A program made the position numbers and the translations under genes. The notes beneath the pieces were generated by a model. The model made no database searches and was not told the origin of the DNA. It worked only from the letters and a program-made list of their open reading frames with translations. From positions 1-64,000 of the forward strand of contig ATWC01000006.1 of NCBI GenBank assembly GCA_000421045.1: a stretch of DNA of 64,000 bases, given 5' to 3'. Source of the DNA: Lachnospiraceae bacterium NK4A179. Its GTDB lineage: Bacteria > Bacillota > Clostridia > Lachnospirales > Lachnospiraceae. Within the stretch, counting starts at the first letter, position 1, and every line of letters starts with the position of its first letter. Shown here piece by piece: positions 8,397-17,458 of the stretch.

Positions 8397-10233
8397 ATAT
8401 TTTTACCTTGCAGCTTTTGCAATACTTGCATTTGCGGGCGTGTGGAGGGGAGTAGATCTTTCCGATACCACATACAGTCTGGGCAATTACCGATTCATGG
8501 GAGAGCTCACAGGCAGTTTTGAGAATGCTACATTTCTATCGATACTTACAGGTGCGTTTCTGACAAAGATCTTTGGCGGAAGCATTCTTGCAATGAATAT
8601 AGTTACAAAGCTGTTTCCGTTGGCATCTGTGATCATTGTGTATTTTTCTCTCAGAAATAAAGTAAAACCATTTATCCTTTTCGTATCGGGGATGACTGCA
8701 CTCGGTCTGTGCTGGTGCCCTTCAGTTATACTTTACAATTATCTGACATATTTCCTCCTGACAGCGGCATGTATGTTTCTGTTCACGGCTTTTGAAGGTA
8801 AAAAGAAAAAGGATGTCAGATTCTTCCTTGCAGGTCTTTTGCTGGGGATCAATCTTCTGGTTCGCATCTCAAATGCAGTGGAAGTGCTGCTGATCATATT
8901 TGTTATCTGCGCCTTCATTATCAAAAAACGTAAAGGAATGTTTAAAGCGATAGGGCTCTGCATTCTCGGGTATATTGCAGGAGCTTTATCCGGGCTTGCG
9001 GTATTTTTTGCCTACGCAAAATTTTCCGGAGGAAACAGTGCGGAGAAGATAAGCTCGATGCTTGAATGGATTAAAGGTCTTCTTTCGGGAACCGGAGGAT
9101 CCGGAAGTTCAGGCTATTCGATGAAGCTTATGCTTATGACAATACTTGAAAACTACAGAGGCAATATGAGATTTGCCGGTGTTGCAGCAGTTGTTATCTT
9201 TGCCGGAGTTCTCATGTTTCTTTTTCAGCCCGTATCATCGGTTTGCTCTGAAAAGAAGGCAAAGTTGATAGTAAATATAAAGAAGGTTATCTTTATTGCC
9301 GCAATGGGACTTTTGTTTGAATATTACAGACGCAACGGAGTCTTCACATTTAAATACATGAACAACGGCAGTATATTTAATATCAGCGTTGTTTTTATAA
9401 TCATATCATTGCTTGTTTTCTTTTCAGCTATATTTCTTCCCTGGATGGAGGATCATGAAAAGCTGCTTTCGGTGATGGGGATATTGATAATACTTATAAC
9501 TCCGTTAGGTACTAACAATCATCTGTTTGCAGTGATCAATAATATGTTTGTGATAATGCCTGCTGCTGTATGCGTCATGGCAGGATATTTAAGGATTCTG
9601 AAGGATAACATCGTGCTTTTTCCTTCAAAGGCATTTGTCTGCCTGCTTACGGGGCTGGTTGCTGTTCAGGCGATGCTGTTCGGACTGGTATATTGCTTCA
9701 GGGTAGGAGACGGCCAGACTTTTGAGGTGAGACGTTTTGCCTACGGGAACAGCATACCTGTTTTAAACGGCCTGTACGGACCGAAGTATGAAAGGGATGA
9801 GCTGTGCGGACTTGCCGATGCACTGAATCAGTCTGAAAATGTTGAGGATGGTGCAAAGCTTCTTACATGGGGTAATGTTCCCGGATTCTATTATATTCTT
9901 GATATGCCGCCGGCATTGCCTACTTTGTGGCCGGACCTTGAGAGCTATCCTTATATTGAATTTTCAAAGGGGCTTAATAAACTTGATGCTGATGACACGC
10001 TTCCTGTTATAATAATGAGCGCAGAAGAAGCAGAGGGCTTTGGGGCGAATGAGGTATATTCATATTCTGCGAAAACAACTGACTCCGGACCGTCAATGCT
10101 TAAGAGACTTGCACTGATGGAGTTTATGAGTACCAATAATTACACCTGTGAATACAGCAATGACGGATATGCTTATTTTGTTCCGTATGATCTTAAAAGT
10201 ATGATGGAGGATCTGTTAAATGATCAGTTTTAA
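8380..10233 (+). CDS. Multispanning membrane protein, possible GT-C glycosyltransferase
   Basis: I chose the ATG at 8380 (617 residues) because AAGGAG (8364-8369) lies 10 bases before it. An upstream in-frame ATG at 8344 lies deeper inside the previous gene and has no site. There are about 12-13 hydrophobic helices, then a soluble C-terminal domain of roughly 150 residues. An acidic cluster right after the first helix (WRGVDLSDTTYSLGNYRF) is in the position where GT-C enzymes carry their catalytic acids in the first outer loop. GT-C enzymes use polyprenyl-phosphate sugars outside the membrane. I do not recognise a named family; the GT-C reading is inference. Confidence 0.6.
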   Translation: MKKKTEYFYLAAFAILAFAGVWRGVDLSDTTYSLGNYRFMGELTGSFENATFLSILTGAFLTKIFGGSILAMNIVTKLFPLASVIIVYFSLRNKVKPFILFVSGMTALGLCWCPSVILYNYLTYFLLTAACMFLFTAFEGKKKKDVRFFLAGLLLGINLLVRISNAVEVLLIIFVICAFIIKKRKGMFKAIGLCILGYIAGALSGLAVFFAYAKFSGGNSAEKISSMLEWIKGLLSGTGGSGSSGYSMKLMLMTILENYRGNMRFAGVAAVVIFAGVLMFLFQPVSSVCSEKKAKLIVNIKKVIFIAAMGLLFEYYRRNGVFTFKYMNNGSIFNISVVFIIISLLVFFSAIFLPWMEDHEKLLSVMGILIILITPLGTNNHLFAVINNMFVIMPAAVCVMAGYLRILKDNIVLFPSKAFVCLLTGLVAVQAMLFGLVYCFRVGDGQTFEVRRFAYGNSIPVLNGLYGPKYERDELCGLADALNQSENVEDGAKLLTWGNVPGFYYILDMPPALPTLWPDLESYPYIEFSKGLNKLDADDTLPVIIMSAEEAEGFGANEVYSYSAKTTDSGPSMLKRLALMEFMSTNNYTCEYSNDGYAYFVPYDLKSMMEDLLNDQF

Positions 10234-11353
10234 TGTGCCACCTTTTACCGGTCGTGAGATCGAATATATAAAAGACTGTGTAGAGTCCAGAAAAATATGC
10301 GGTGACGGCAAATATACCAAGAAGTGTAATGAGTGGATAGAAAAAAAGACAGGTGCGGCAAAGTGTCTTCTTACAACCTCATGCACACATGCTACGGAAA
10401 TGGCGGCGCTCCTTTCCGGTATAAAGGAAGGCGATGAAGTGATAATGCCTTCATATACTTTTGTTTCGACTGCGGATGCTTTTGTGCTGCGTGGCGCAAA
10501 GGCTGTGTTTGTTGATATCAGGCCTGATACGATGAATATAGATGAAACAAAGATAGAGGCTGCGATCACGGAAAAGACTAAAGCTATAGTTCCTGTTCAT
10601 TATGCCGGTGTAGGATGCGAGATGGATACCATAATGGATATTGCAGAACGTCATGGGCTCAAGGTGATCGAGGATGCGGCTCAGGGCATCATGTCAAAGT
10701 ATAAAGGAAAGAGTCTCGGAGCCATAGGCGATCTCGGATGTTTTTCTTTTCATGAAACAAAGAATTACAGCATGGGTGAAGGCGGAGCAATAGTCTTCAA
10801 GACACCTGAGCTTGTTGAGGAAGCAGAGATAATAAGAGAAAAGGGAACCGACAGAAGCCGTTTCTTCAGAGGCCAGGTAGATAAATATACCTGGGTCAAT
10901 TACGGCTCATCATATCTGCCGAGTGATATGAATGCTGCATATTTGTATGCGCAGCTTGAATTGGCAGATGAGATAAATGAAGCCAGAATGAAAGTATGGA
11001 ACACCTACTATAACGGGCTTAGGGATCTTGCAGAGGCTGGGAAGATCGATCTTCCCGTTGTGCCTGAAGGGTGCGAGCACAATGCACACATGTTTTATAT
11101 AAAGACAAAGGATATGGAGGAACGCACGAAGCTGATCAGTTTCCTTAAAGATAACGGCATATGCTCTGTCTTCCATTACATCCCGCTTCACACATCACCT
11201 GCCGGAAAGAAATTCGGAAGATTTAACGGAGAGGATGTCTATACAACAAGGGAGAGCGAAAGGCTCACAAGGCTTCCGATGTATTACAAACTTACTGAGG
11301 AGGATAATATGTACATAATCTCCAAGGTGAAAGAATTCTATGGCTTCTCATAA
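10220..11353 (+). CDS. wecE: dTDP-4-amino-4,6-dideoxygalactose transaminase (WecE/RffA type)
   Basis: A 377-residue PLP aminotransferase of the DegT/DnrJ/EryC1 family that converts dTDP-4-keto-6-deoxyglucose to dTDP-4-amino-4,6-dideoxy-galactose (dTDP-Fuc4N). Similarity to E. coli WecE as I recall it is extensive: GDEVIMPSYTFVSTA, GAKAVFVD, RPDTMNIDET, VPVHYAGV, EDAAQGIMS, CFSFHETKNY, FRGQVDKYTW and FHYIPLH. The Schiff-base lysine falls at K181 (FHETKN), the same number as in E. coli WecE. GGAGG (10206-10210) precedes the ATG by 9 bases. No RmlA or RmlB gene is in the window, so the substrate must come from elsewhere. A GNAT gene lies 3 kb downstream. Confidence 0.93.
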   Translation: MISFNVPPFTGREIEYIKDCVESRKICGDGKYTKKCNEWIEKKTGAAKCLLTTSCTHATEMAALLSGIKEGDEVIMPSYTFVSTADAFVLRGAKAVFVDIRPDTMNIDETKIEAAITEKTKAIVPVHYAGVGCEMDTIMDIAERHGLKVIEDAAQGIMSKYKGKSLGAIGDLGCFSFHETKNYSMGEGGAIVFKTPELVEEAEIIREKGTDRSRFFRGQVDKYTWVNYGSSYLPSDMNAAYLYAQLELADEINEARMKVWNTYYNGLRDLAEAGKIDLPVVPEGCEHNAHMFYIKTKDMEERTKLISFLKDNGICSVFHYIPLHTSPAGKKFGRFNGEDVYTTRESERLTRLPMYYKLTEEDNMYIISKVKEFYGFS

Positions 11354-12575
11354 GTCTCAAAAGGAAAATATCGCCGTTCTGGTGCAGAACGGATACGGCG
11401 GCGGAGCTGAACGCATGGCCGCCAATATGACTCTTGCGCTTTCACACTATTACAATGTTTATTATGTGCTTTTTGACGGTGAAGGGATAATCTATGAATA
11501 CGCCGGAAAAAAGGTCGATCTGCGTATCCCGCCCATAAAGGAGGGAGGCGCGTTTAAACGTGCTTCCAATACGATAAAACGAGTGGCAGCCGTAAGGAAG
11601 CTCAAAAAGGAGCTTAAACTTAAGGCTGTCATCAGTCATTTAAACGGTGCTGATCTTGTAAATGTCCTTTCGGGAAAAAGGTTTGCAGGAAACAGATGCA
11701 GGGTCATATGTGTTTTTCATTCAATGCCTTCCGTTGACGAGCCCTGCAATGCAGTTTATAAGTTTCTCCACAGATTAATAGGATCGTTTGCGGACAGATA
11801 TATCTGTGTTTCAAAGATGGCTGCCTGCGATATGAATGAGAATTTCGGAGTTAAAAAAAGAGATCTTTCAGTCATCTATAATTTTTCCGATCTTTCAAGG
11901 ATAGAGTCATTAATGAAAAAACAGCTCCCGGGTGATTTTGAGACCTTCAGGCGATCACATGGGAAACTTATCATAAATGTCGGAAGGATGGAGAAAGTAA
12001 AGCGTCAGGAGAGGCTTGTGAAGCTTCTTTTAAAACTAAGAGATAACGGCTTTGAAGATGCCGGACTTGTGATACTGGGCGATGGACCGTTAAGAACAGA
12101 ACTGGTTTCGCTTGCCTCACAGATGCATCTTTCAGATCATATTTTCATGCCCGGAAATGTTTCAAACCCGTTTATGTATATGGCGGCGTCGGATCTGTTT
12201 GTGCTGTGTTCCGATTACGAGGGACTTCCGATGGTACTCACCGAAGCTGCAGCCTGCGGACTGCCCTGCGTATCCTGTGATATGCCATCCGGTGCGCGTG
12301 AGATACTGGCTCCCGATACCGATATACATGAGCATGCAGAAGATGTTGAATATGCAAAGTACGGAGTGCTTACCAGAGCTTTCAGATATGAAGGCGGCGG
12401 AAGGCATTCGGAGGATAATGGGGATCCTGCAGGATCTTCACTTTACAAGGCGTGTGAGGATATGCTTGCGGATAAAACTAAAACAGAACGTTATATAAAA
12501 ACAGGCATGGAGTGCGCGGAAAGATTTTCTGAGAAAAAGGCGATTGGCAGATGGATAAAACTGATAGAAAACTGA
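11340..12575 (+). CDS. Family 4 glycosyltransferase (GT-B)
   Basis: A 411-residue retaining GT-B enzyme. The acceptor domain starts with QNGYGGGAERMAANM (GGAER loop). The donor domain begins around IINVGRMEKVKRQ and carries the signature FVLCSDYEGLPMVLTEAAACGLPCV with the E-x7-E motif. It overlaps the wecE stop by 14 bases. The order suggests a role with an amino-deoxy sugar or its acceptor, but the donor cannot be read from sequence. Confidence 0.9.
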   Translation: MASHKSQKENIAVLVQNGYGGGAERMAANMTLALSHYYNVYYVLFDGEGIIYEYAGKKVDLRIPPIKEGGAFKRASNTIKRVAAVRKLKKELKLKAVISHLNGADLVNVLSGKRFAGNRCRVICVFHSMPSVDEPCNAVYKFLHRLIGSFADRYICVSKMAACDMNENFGVKKRDLSVIYNFSDLSRIESLMKKQLPGDFETFRRSHGKLIINVGRMEKVKRQERLVKLLLKLRDNGFEDAGLVILGDGPLRTELVSLASQMHLSDHIFMPGNVSNPFMYMAASDLFVLCSDYEGLPMVLTEAAACGLPCVSCDMPSGAREILAPDTDIHEHAEDVEYAKYGVLTRAFRYEGGGRHSEDNGDPAGSSLYKACEDMLADKTKTERYIKTGMECAERFSEKKAIGRWIKLIEN

Positions 12576-14296
12576 AAATAAAATTGATCCTTTGCTATAT
12601 TCTTACGTTTGCTGTCGCCCTGGCTGCTTTCATGGCGGCACCGTCGGATCCGCACTTTGTGATAAACGATGATGTGATGATACGTTCTATTCTCGATGGA
12701 AGTTATGCAGGCGAGAATTCGTTTATGACAGTATATATGAGAGTTCCTCTCTCTGCTTTGCTTGCACTCATATGCAGAATATTTCCCTCGGTTTCTGTGT
12801 TTGAATTCTTTCTTCAGGCTGTGTGTCTTGCTTCGTTTGCACTTGTAGCCAAAGAACTCATTTCATCAGATAAGACAATCAAAAAAGCTGTGTTTAAGGT
12901 CGTTTTTTTGATATCGCTCTGGTTTGCGATCTATGCGATATATGCAATGCAGCTTCACTATACCGTAGTGGCAGCAGTCGCAGGCGCTGCAGGGCTTTTC
13001 CTTTTTGCAGAAGGAGTTTTTGAAAAAGAACTCAGGAAATATCCGATCGTTACCGGAATGCTTTTGATGATACTCTGTGACGAGATCAGGAAGCAGACTT
13101 TCTTTATGGTGATTCCTTTTGCATTTATAGCTGCTGCAATTTCGGTCATAGCCTCACTTAAGAATAAAGATAAGGAACGCCTGACTAAGCTGCTTAAGAT
13201 ATGTGCCGTTCCTGCTGTGCTTTTCTTATTGTTTATTGCGACAGATAAGGCGGCATATTCATCAAACGGATATGCAGAGTATATGGAATACAATGACGCC
13301 AGGACTGCATTGTATGACTATACAGGGGTTTATGATGACGCGGATGCAAAAGCGTATTATTCATCACTTGGACTTGAAGAACCGGAGATGAAGCTCATTA
13401 AAGAATATGATATAGCTCTGGATGCGGATATAGATGCAAAGCTTATGGAGCAGATGGCTGCTTATAAAGCACCTTCGGCTGACAAAGATCCGGTCACACA
13501 TATAAGAGAAACCATATGGATGCTTAGGCATGAGACTTTGACGCCTGATGGTGATAAGGGTAAGGAGTTTCCGATACTCCTGCTCATTACTGTTCTTGCG
13601 GCAGCAGCACTTATCATTTCAAGCGGAAATTTCGTATGTTTTGTGCCGCTTGCGATCGTTCTGTGTATTCATTTTGGCCTTTACGGAATGCTTTTCTGGA
13701 ACGGGAGATTTCCTGAACGTGTAGTGATAGCTCTTTATATGATAAGCACCACTGCAGTCATTTCCGTAGGCTTTTTGGCTGCACGTCATCCACGCAGGGA
13801 AAGAGACAGGCTTAATGCAGGTATCATGGCAGCGGCTGCGATCCTCATTTTGGTGATCACCGGACCAATATCTGCAGGATCCGCCCGTGATCGCAGTGAA
13901 GCGGTGGGTGATACAAACGCTGCATATGATGTGTTATACTCTTATATGGCAAAAAGGCCTGATATGCTATATCTTTCGGATGTTTATGCGGATGTGACAT
14001 CATCTTCCGTTAATCTTCCGGAAAATATGTTAAAGCTTGGCGGGTGGATAACAGAGAGCCCGCTGTATCATAAGAAACTTGAAGGTTACGGAGCAGAGGA
14101 TATGGACGGGCTTCTTAAAGGAGACAGGGAGCTTGCCTATGTCTGCAGGGAAGGCGTGGGTCTTTCTGCAGAGGACCTTAAAGCCTTCTTTGACGCCAAG
14201 TACGGGGAGGATACATTTCTTTTGAAACCTGAGGATGAGATCCGTTCCGGGAAGGAAGTTTTTCATATTTATTTGATCGAAAGAACAATAAGATAA
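12551..14296 (+). CDS. Multispanning membrane protein of unknown family, GT-C-like
   Basis: A 581-residue protein. It has one N-terminal helix and then an outer loop with the acidic pair VINDDVMIRSILDG (about residues 35-50). About eight further helices follow, with a hydrophilic insert (about residues 225-320) and a C-terminal soluble tail. The NDD motif directly after the first helix resembles the catalytic acids of GT-C transferases that use lipid-linked sugars. It overlaps the previous gene by 25 bases. I do not recognise a named family, so function stays open. Confidence 0.6.
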   Translation: MDKTDRKLKIKLILCYILTFAVALAAFMAAPSDPHFVINDDVMIRSILDGSYAGENSFMTVYMRVPLSALLALICRIFPSVSVFEFFLQAVCLASFALVAKELISSDKTIKKAVFKVVFLISLWFAIYAIYAMQLHYTVVAAVAGAAGLFLFAEGVFEKELRKYPIVTGMLLMILCDEIRKQTFFMVIPFAFIAAAISVIASLKNKDKERLTKLLKICAVPAVLFLLFIATDKAAYSSNGYAEYMEYNDARTALYDYTGVYDDADAKAYYSSLGLEEPEMKLIKEYDIALDADIDAKLMEQMAAYKAPSADKDPVTHIRETIWMLRHETLTPDGDKGKEFPILLLITVLAAAALIISSGNFVCFVPLAIVLCIHFGLYGMLFWNGRFPERVVIALYMISTTAVISVGFLAARHPRRERDRLNAGIMAAAAILILVITGPISAGSARDRSEAVGDTNAAYDVLYSYMAKRPDMLYLSDVYADVTSSSVNLPENMLKLGGWITESPLYHKKLEGYGAEDMDGLLKGDRELAYVCREGVGLSAEDLKAFFDAKYGEDTFLLKPEDEIRSGKEVFHIYLIERTIR

Positions 14297-14850
14297 TGGA
14301 TAACAAAGAAGAAAAGAAAGATATAATAGACGGCGCGCGTTTAAGATTAAGACGCATGACGGTAGAGGATACGCCGGATGTGCTCATGTGGCGCAATAAA
14401 GAATTTGTTGTAAGCCACTTTATCTATCGCAAGGAGATAACGCGCGAGGACCATTTGAATTATATAAAGTCAAAGATAGACACCGGGCTTACCGAGCAGT
14501 TCATCATGGAAGTGAAGGAAGATGGTAAGCTGCACGGTATTGGATGTGTTTATCTTCAGAATATAGACAGAGAGAATAAAAAAGCTGAGTTCGGCATTTT
14601 CATAGGTGATGAGGATGCGCTTGAGCAGGGCTATGGAACTGAAGCGCAGAAGCTTATATTGGAATACGGCAGGGAAAAGCTCGGGCTTAAGACAGTTACG
14701 TTAAAGGTGCTTGATGATAATGAGAGAGCGCTCAGGACATACGGAAGAAACGGTTTCAGTCTCCTTCCCGGCAGTGTGAGAATGACTGCTTGTGACGGAA
14801 GTGAGATCAATATCCTTACTATGGAAAAGGATATGGACGGAGGTTTATAA
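14296..14850 (+). CDS. GNAT-family N-acetyltransferase
   Basis: A 184-residue acyltransferase of the RimJ/RimL/PseH layout: RLRRMTVEDTPDVLMWRN start, the EFGIFIGDEDALEQGYGTEAQKLIL acetyl-CoA region, and NERALRTYGRNGF near the end. In a glycan locus such enzymes usually acetylate the amino group of a 4-amino-4,6-dideoxy sugar. It is therefore a good partner for the WecE-type aminotransferase 3 kb upstream, giving an Fuc4NAc-type product. The start shares its A with the preceding TAA. WecD-like function is inference. Confidence 0.85.
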   Translation: MDNKEEKKDIIDGARLRLRRMTVEDTPDVLMWRNKEFVVSHFIYRKEITREDHLNYIKSKIDTGLTEQFIMEVKEDGKLHGIGCVYLQNIDRENKKAEFGIFIGDEDALEQGYGTEAQKLILEYGREKLGLKTVTLKVLDDNERALRTYGRNGFSLLPGSVRMTACDGSEINILTMEKDMDGGL

Positions 14851-14851
14851 G

Positions 14852-16369
14852 GTGACAGACAGGAGAGATAAACAGGTTTTCATCACGGTTTTTGTTGCGG
14901 GCTTTCTTGTCCATGGTTTCCGTTTTGCAAATAAATTTTTCTGCGAAGATGCACTTCATTATCTTGATTCCATATCTGCGGCATGGTCCGCATCTCTTGG
15001 AAGATATCTTCTGGGTACCGTAGAGTATGTGAGAGGGCCGAGGGAGATCACATGGCTTCTCGGAGTGCTGTCTTTATTATGGATAGCACTTGCAGCGGTT
15101 TTTATAGTCAGGATCTTTGGCATCAGGGATAAGCACTGTGTGCTGCTTGCCTCTGTTTTACTGGTTGCGAATCCGGTCGTTACCGGAACCTTTGCGTTTT
15201 TGTATACGGCAGACGGATATTTCTTTGGAATGATGCTGTCTGTTCTGGCAGTTTTTATCCTTGAAAAGAGTAAAAAGAAGATATCCGTATTGTATGCGGC
15301 ACTTAGCATTGCAGCATCGATGGGCTTTTATCAGTCATATCTTTCCGTGACCATCGTGCTCATGATGATGATACTTATGCTCATGCTTCTTGGCGGAAGC
15401 ACTTTAAAGGAAACGGGGATGAAAGCCCTGCGCTTTTTGATGACAGGTGCGTGCGCAGTAGCAATATACTTCCCTGCAATGATCTTTACGCAGAAATATC
15501 TTGATGTGCAGATGGCTGACTATCAGGGGATAAATGGCAACAGTTCACTTGGCATCGTGGAGAGACTCGTTTCTTTTCTTAAGGGTTCATACGTGGAATT
15601 TGCAAGGTTTTTCCTTGTCAGATGGAAGTTATCATTTTATAACGTAACAAATGTGCTGCTTTTTGTTCTTATCGCTGTTTTGATATTCATGCTGCTTACA
15701 GACAAAAAGCTTAAGGAAAAGGCTGCGAGGGCAGGTCTGGTCCTGCTTCTTTTACTTCTCCTTCCGCTTGCAACACATATCTTTCTTATCATCTCAAACA
15801 GTTCTTCATATATATCGGCGAGCACAGGTTACAGCATGTGCCTGCTTTATGTGTTCCCGCTGATCCTGTATGAGAAATACAGATCGGGTACGGGTAAGGA
15901 AATAAAGAAGTTCTACGTGGGAATGAATGTATTCATTGCTCTTATCTGTTTTTGCTTTGGAGTTACAGCAGGACAGGTTTATGAGAATATGTACAGGGCA
16001 AATGTAATGCAGGAGAATGAGATCTGCAGAGTTCAGGTAAGAGCTGAAACTCTTCCCGGTTACCATGAGGATATGAAAGTTGCGGTATATGGCTGCACTT
16101 ACAAGCCTCAGGAGTATATTGCAAACTCACCGATGATGCCGGGGGCTGTTTCCGACCTGTTCATAACAGAGGACAGGACCTATGTGGCTGCCATGAACTG
16201 GTATCTTTCAACGGAATATACGGTTGCGGGTGAGGATATTAAGAAAGCGATAGTTGGCACGGATGAATTCGCCAATATGCAGATGTGGCCGGCGCAGGAT
16301 TCGGTCCGCATCATAGATGATACCCTGGTGATCTGGTTTGACGACAGAGGAATGGAAAAATACCTCTGA
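14852..16369 (+). CDS. GtrII-like membrane glucosyltransferase candidate
   Basis: I chose the GTG at 14852 (505 residues) because GGAGGT (14839-14844) lies 7 bases before it and the previous gene stops at 14850; the in-frame ATG at 14792 would overlap by 59 bases without a site. About 10-11 hydrophobic helices. The first outer loop has FCEDALHYLDSISAAWSASLGRYL: an acidic pair followed by a GR motif, as in GtrII-type O-antigen glucosyltransferases that use polyprenyl-phosphate glucose. The C-terminal 100 residues are outside the membrane. GtrB-like and GtrA-like partners are present at 18480 and 5268. Family call is moderate. Confidence 0.65.
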   Translation: MTDRRDKQVFITVFVAGFLVHGFRFANKFFCEDALHYLDSISAAWSASLGRYLLGTVEYVRGPREITWLLGVLSLLWIALAAVFIVRIFGIRDKHCVLLASVLLVANPVVTGTFAFLYTADGYFFGMMLSVLAVFILEKSKKKISVLYAALSIAASMGFYQSYLSVTIVLMMMILMLMLLGGSTLKETGMKALRFLMTGACAVAIYFPAMIFTQKYLDVQMADYQGINGNSSLGIVERLVSFLKGSYVEFARFFLVRWKLSFYNVTNVLLFVLIAVLIFMLLTDKKLKEKAARAGLVLLLLLLLPLATHIFLIISNSSSYISASTGYSMCLLYVFPLILYEKYRSGTGKEIKKFYVGMNVFIALICFCFGVTAGQVYENMYRANVMQENEICRVQVRAETLPGYHEDMKVAVYGCTYKPQEYIANSPMMPGAVSDLFITEDRTYVAAMNWYLSTEYTVAGEDIKKAIVGTDEFANMQMWPAQDSVRIIDDTLVIWFDDRGMEKYL

Positions 16370-16381
16370 AAATGGTACAAT
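16353..16381 (+). promoter_or_regulatory. Possible internal promoter before the heptose genes
   Basis: TGGAAA (16353-16358), 17 bp, then TACAAT (16376-16381) preceded by TG one base upstream, an extended -10. It sits in the 50-bp gap before hddA. Matches are modest, so this is tentative. Confidence 0.3.
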
Positions 16382-16419
16382 TTCAGAGATTACGGGGTTT
16401 TTAAGGAGCATTAAGAAAT

Positions 16420-17409
16420 ATGATCATTTCCAAGACACCGCTTCGGGCATCCTTCTTTGGAGGAGGCACTGATTTTGCGGCATATTTTCATGAGAGCAGG
16501 TTTGGCTACGGAAGCGTTATAAGCACGGCTCTCGGCATGCATGTATATATAACGGTCAACAAGAGATTTGACGGTCAGATAAGGGTTGTATACAACGGCA
16601 ATGAGCTTGTTGATCATGTTGATCAGGTTAAACACAATATAATCAGGGAAGCTTTGAAGATCACCGGCATTGAGACCGGCGTAGAGGTTGTTTACATGGC
16701 AGACCTGCCGATGACCGATCTGGGCGTGGGACTTGCTTCATCAAGCGCTCTTGCGGTAGGTGTGCTGAACGCGCTTCATGCGTACAAAGGTGAATACGTA
16801 ACTGCATCGCAGCTTGCTAAAGAAGCGATAGAGATCGAGATAGGAAGGCTTGGGCAGCAGATAGGTATTCAGGATCAGTATGCAGTGGCTGTTGGTGGTT
16901 TCAACCGTTATCTTTTCAATTCCGATGATACGGTAACTGTTACTCCTGCAGTATATGACATGAAGATAAGGGAGAAGTTATGCTCCAATCTTCTTATGTT
17001 TTATACAGGCAAGTCCAGAGATTCAAGAGCAATCTTTAAGGAGCAGAAGGAGACAACGAAGACTCACAAGGCTGATGTGCTCGATCCGCTTGTTGAAGCT
17101 ACAGATATTGCCATGAAAGCTTTAAGCAGCGGTGATCTGGATAAATGGGGACACCTTCTTAGGGATACCTGGGAGTTAAAAAAGAAATTTGCTTCGGGAG
17201 TATCAAACCCCGATATAGATGATATGTACGACAGAGCAACAGGCGCGGGTGCACTGGGTGGCAAGATCCTCGGTGCCGGCGGCGGAGGCTTTTTGCTTGT
17301 GTATGTTCCGCAGGATAAGCAGTCTGCAGTAAGGGAAGCACTTCATGATTTCAGGGAAGTTCCTTTCTCTATGGATATGCAGGGCAGCCGTATAATCTTT
17401 GCGGACTGA
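16420..17409 (+). CDS. hddA: D-glycero-D-manno-heptose 7-phosphate kinase
   Basis: A 329-residue GHMP-family kinase. It starts MIISKTPLRASFFGGGTDF, characteristic of HddA, with the ATP loop GLASSSA at residues 104-110 and the C-terminal motif GAGGGGFLL. The enzyme phosphorylates heptose 7-phosphate at C1 (alpha anomer) in the route to GDP-D-glycero-D-manno-heptose. AAGGAG (16403-16408) lies 11 bases upstream. The other three activities of the route are encoded at 19427 and 19999, which supports the assignment over a fucose or galactose kinase. Confidence 0.92.
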   Translation: MIISKTPLRASFFGGGTDFAAYFHESRFGYGSVISTALGMHVYITVNKRFDGQIRVVYNGNELVDHVDQVKHNIIREALKITGIETGVEVVYMADLPMTDLGVGLASSSALAVGVLNALHAYKGEYVTASQLAKEAIEIEIGRLGQQIGIQDQYAVAVGGFNRYLFNSDDTVTVTPAVYDMKIREKLCSNLLMFYTGKSRDSRAIFKEQKETTKTHKADVLDPLVEATDIAMKALSSGDLDKWGHLLRDTWELKKKFASGVSNPDIDDMYDRATGAGALGGKILGAGGGGFLLVYVPQDKQSAVREALHDFREVPFSMDMQGSRIIFAD

Positions 17410-17414
17410 CGGGT

Positions 17415-17445
17415 GAAGAGAAAACGTATACGCAGATTTCTCTTC
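17415..17445 (+). promoter_or_regulatory. Intercistronic hairpin before the ribosome binding site
   Basis: A perfect 9-bp stem GAAGAGAAA / TTTCTCTTC (17415-17423 and 17437-17445) has a 13-base loop that contains the palindrome CGTATACG. There is no T run after it, so it is not a terminator. It ends just before GGAGG (17448-17452) of the next gene and could stabilise or process the message. Confidence 0.6.
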
Positions 17446-17458
17446 GTGGAGGAAAAAG

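Noticed and set aside
14792-14851. Upstream ATG as start of the GtrII-like protein
   Set aside because: GTG 14852 has GGAGGT 7 bases upstream and avoids a 59-base overlap with the GNAT gene.
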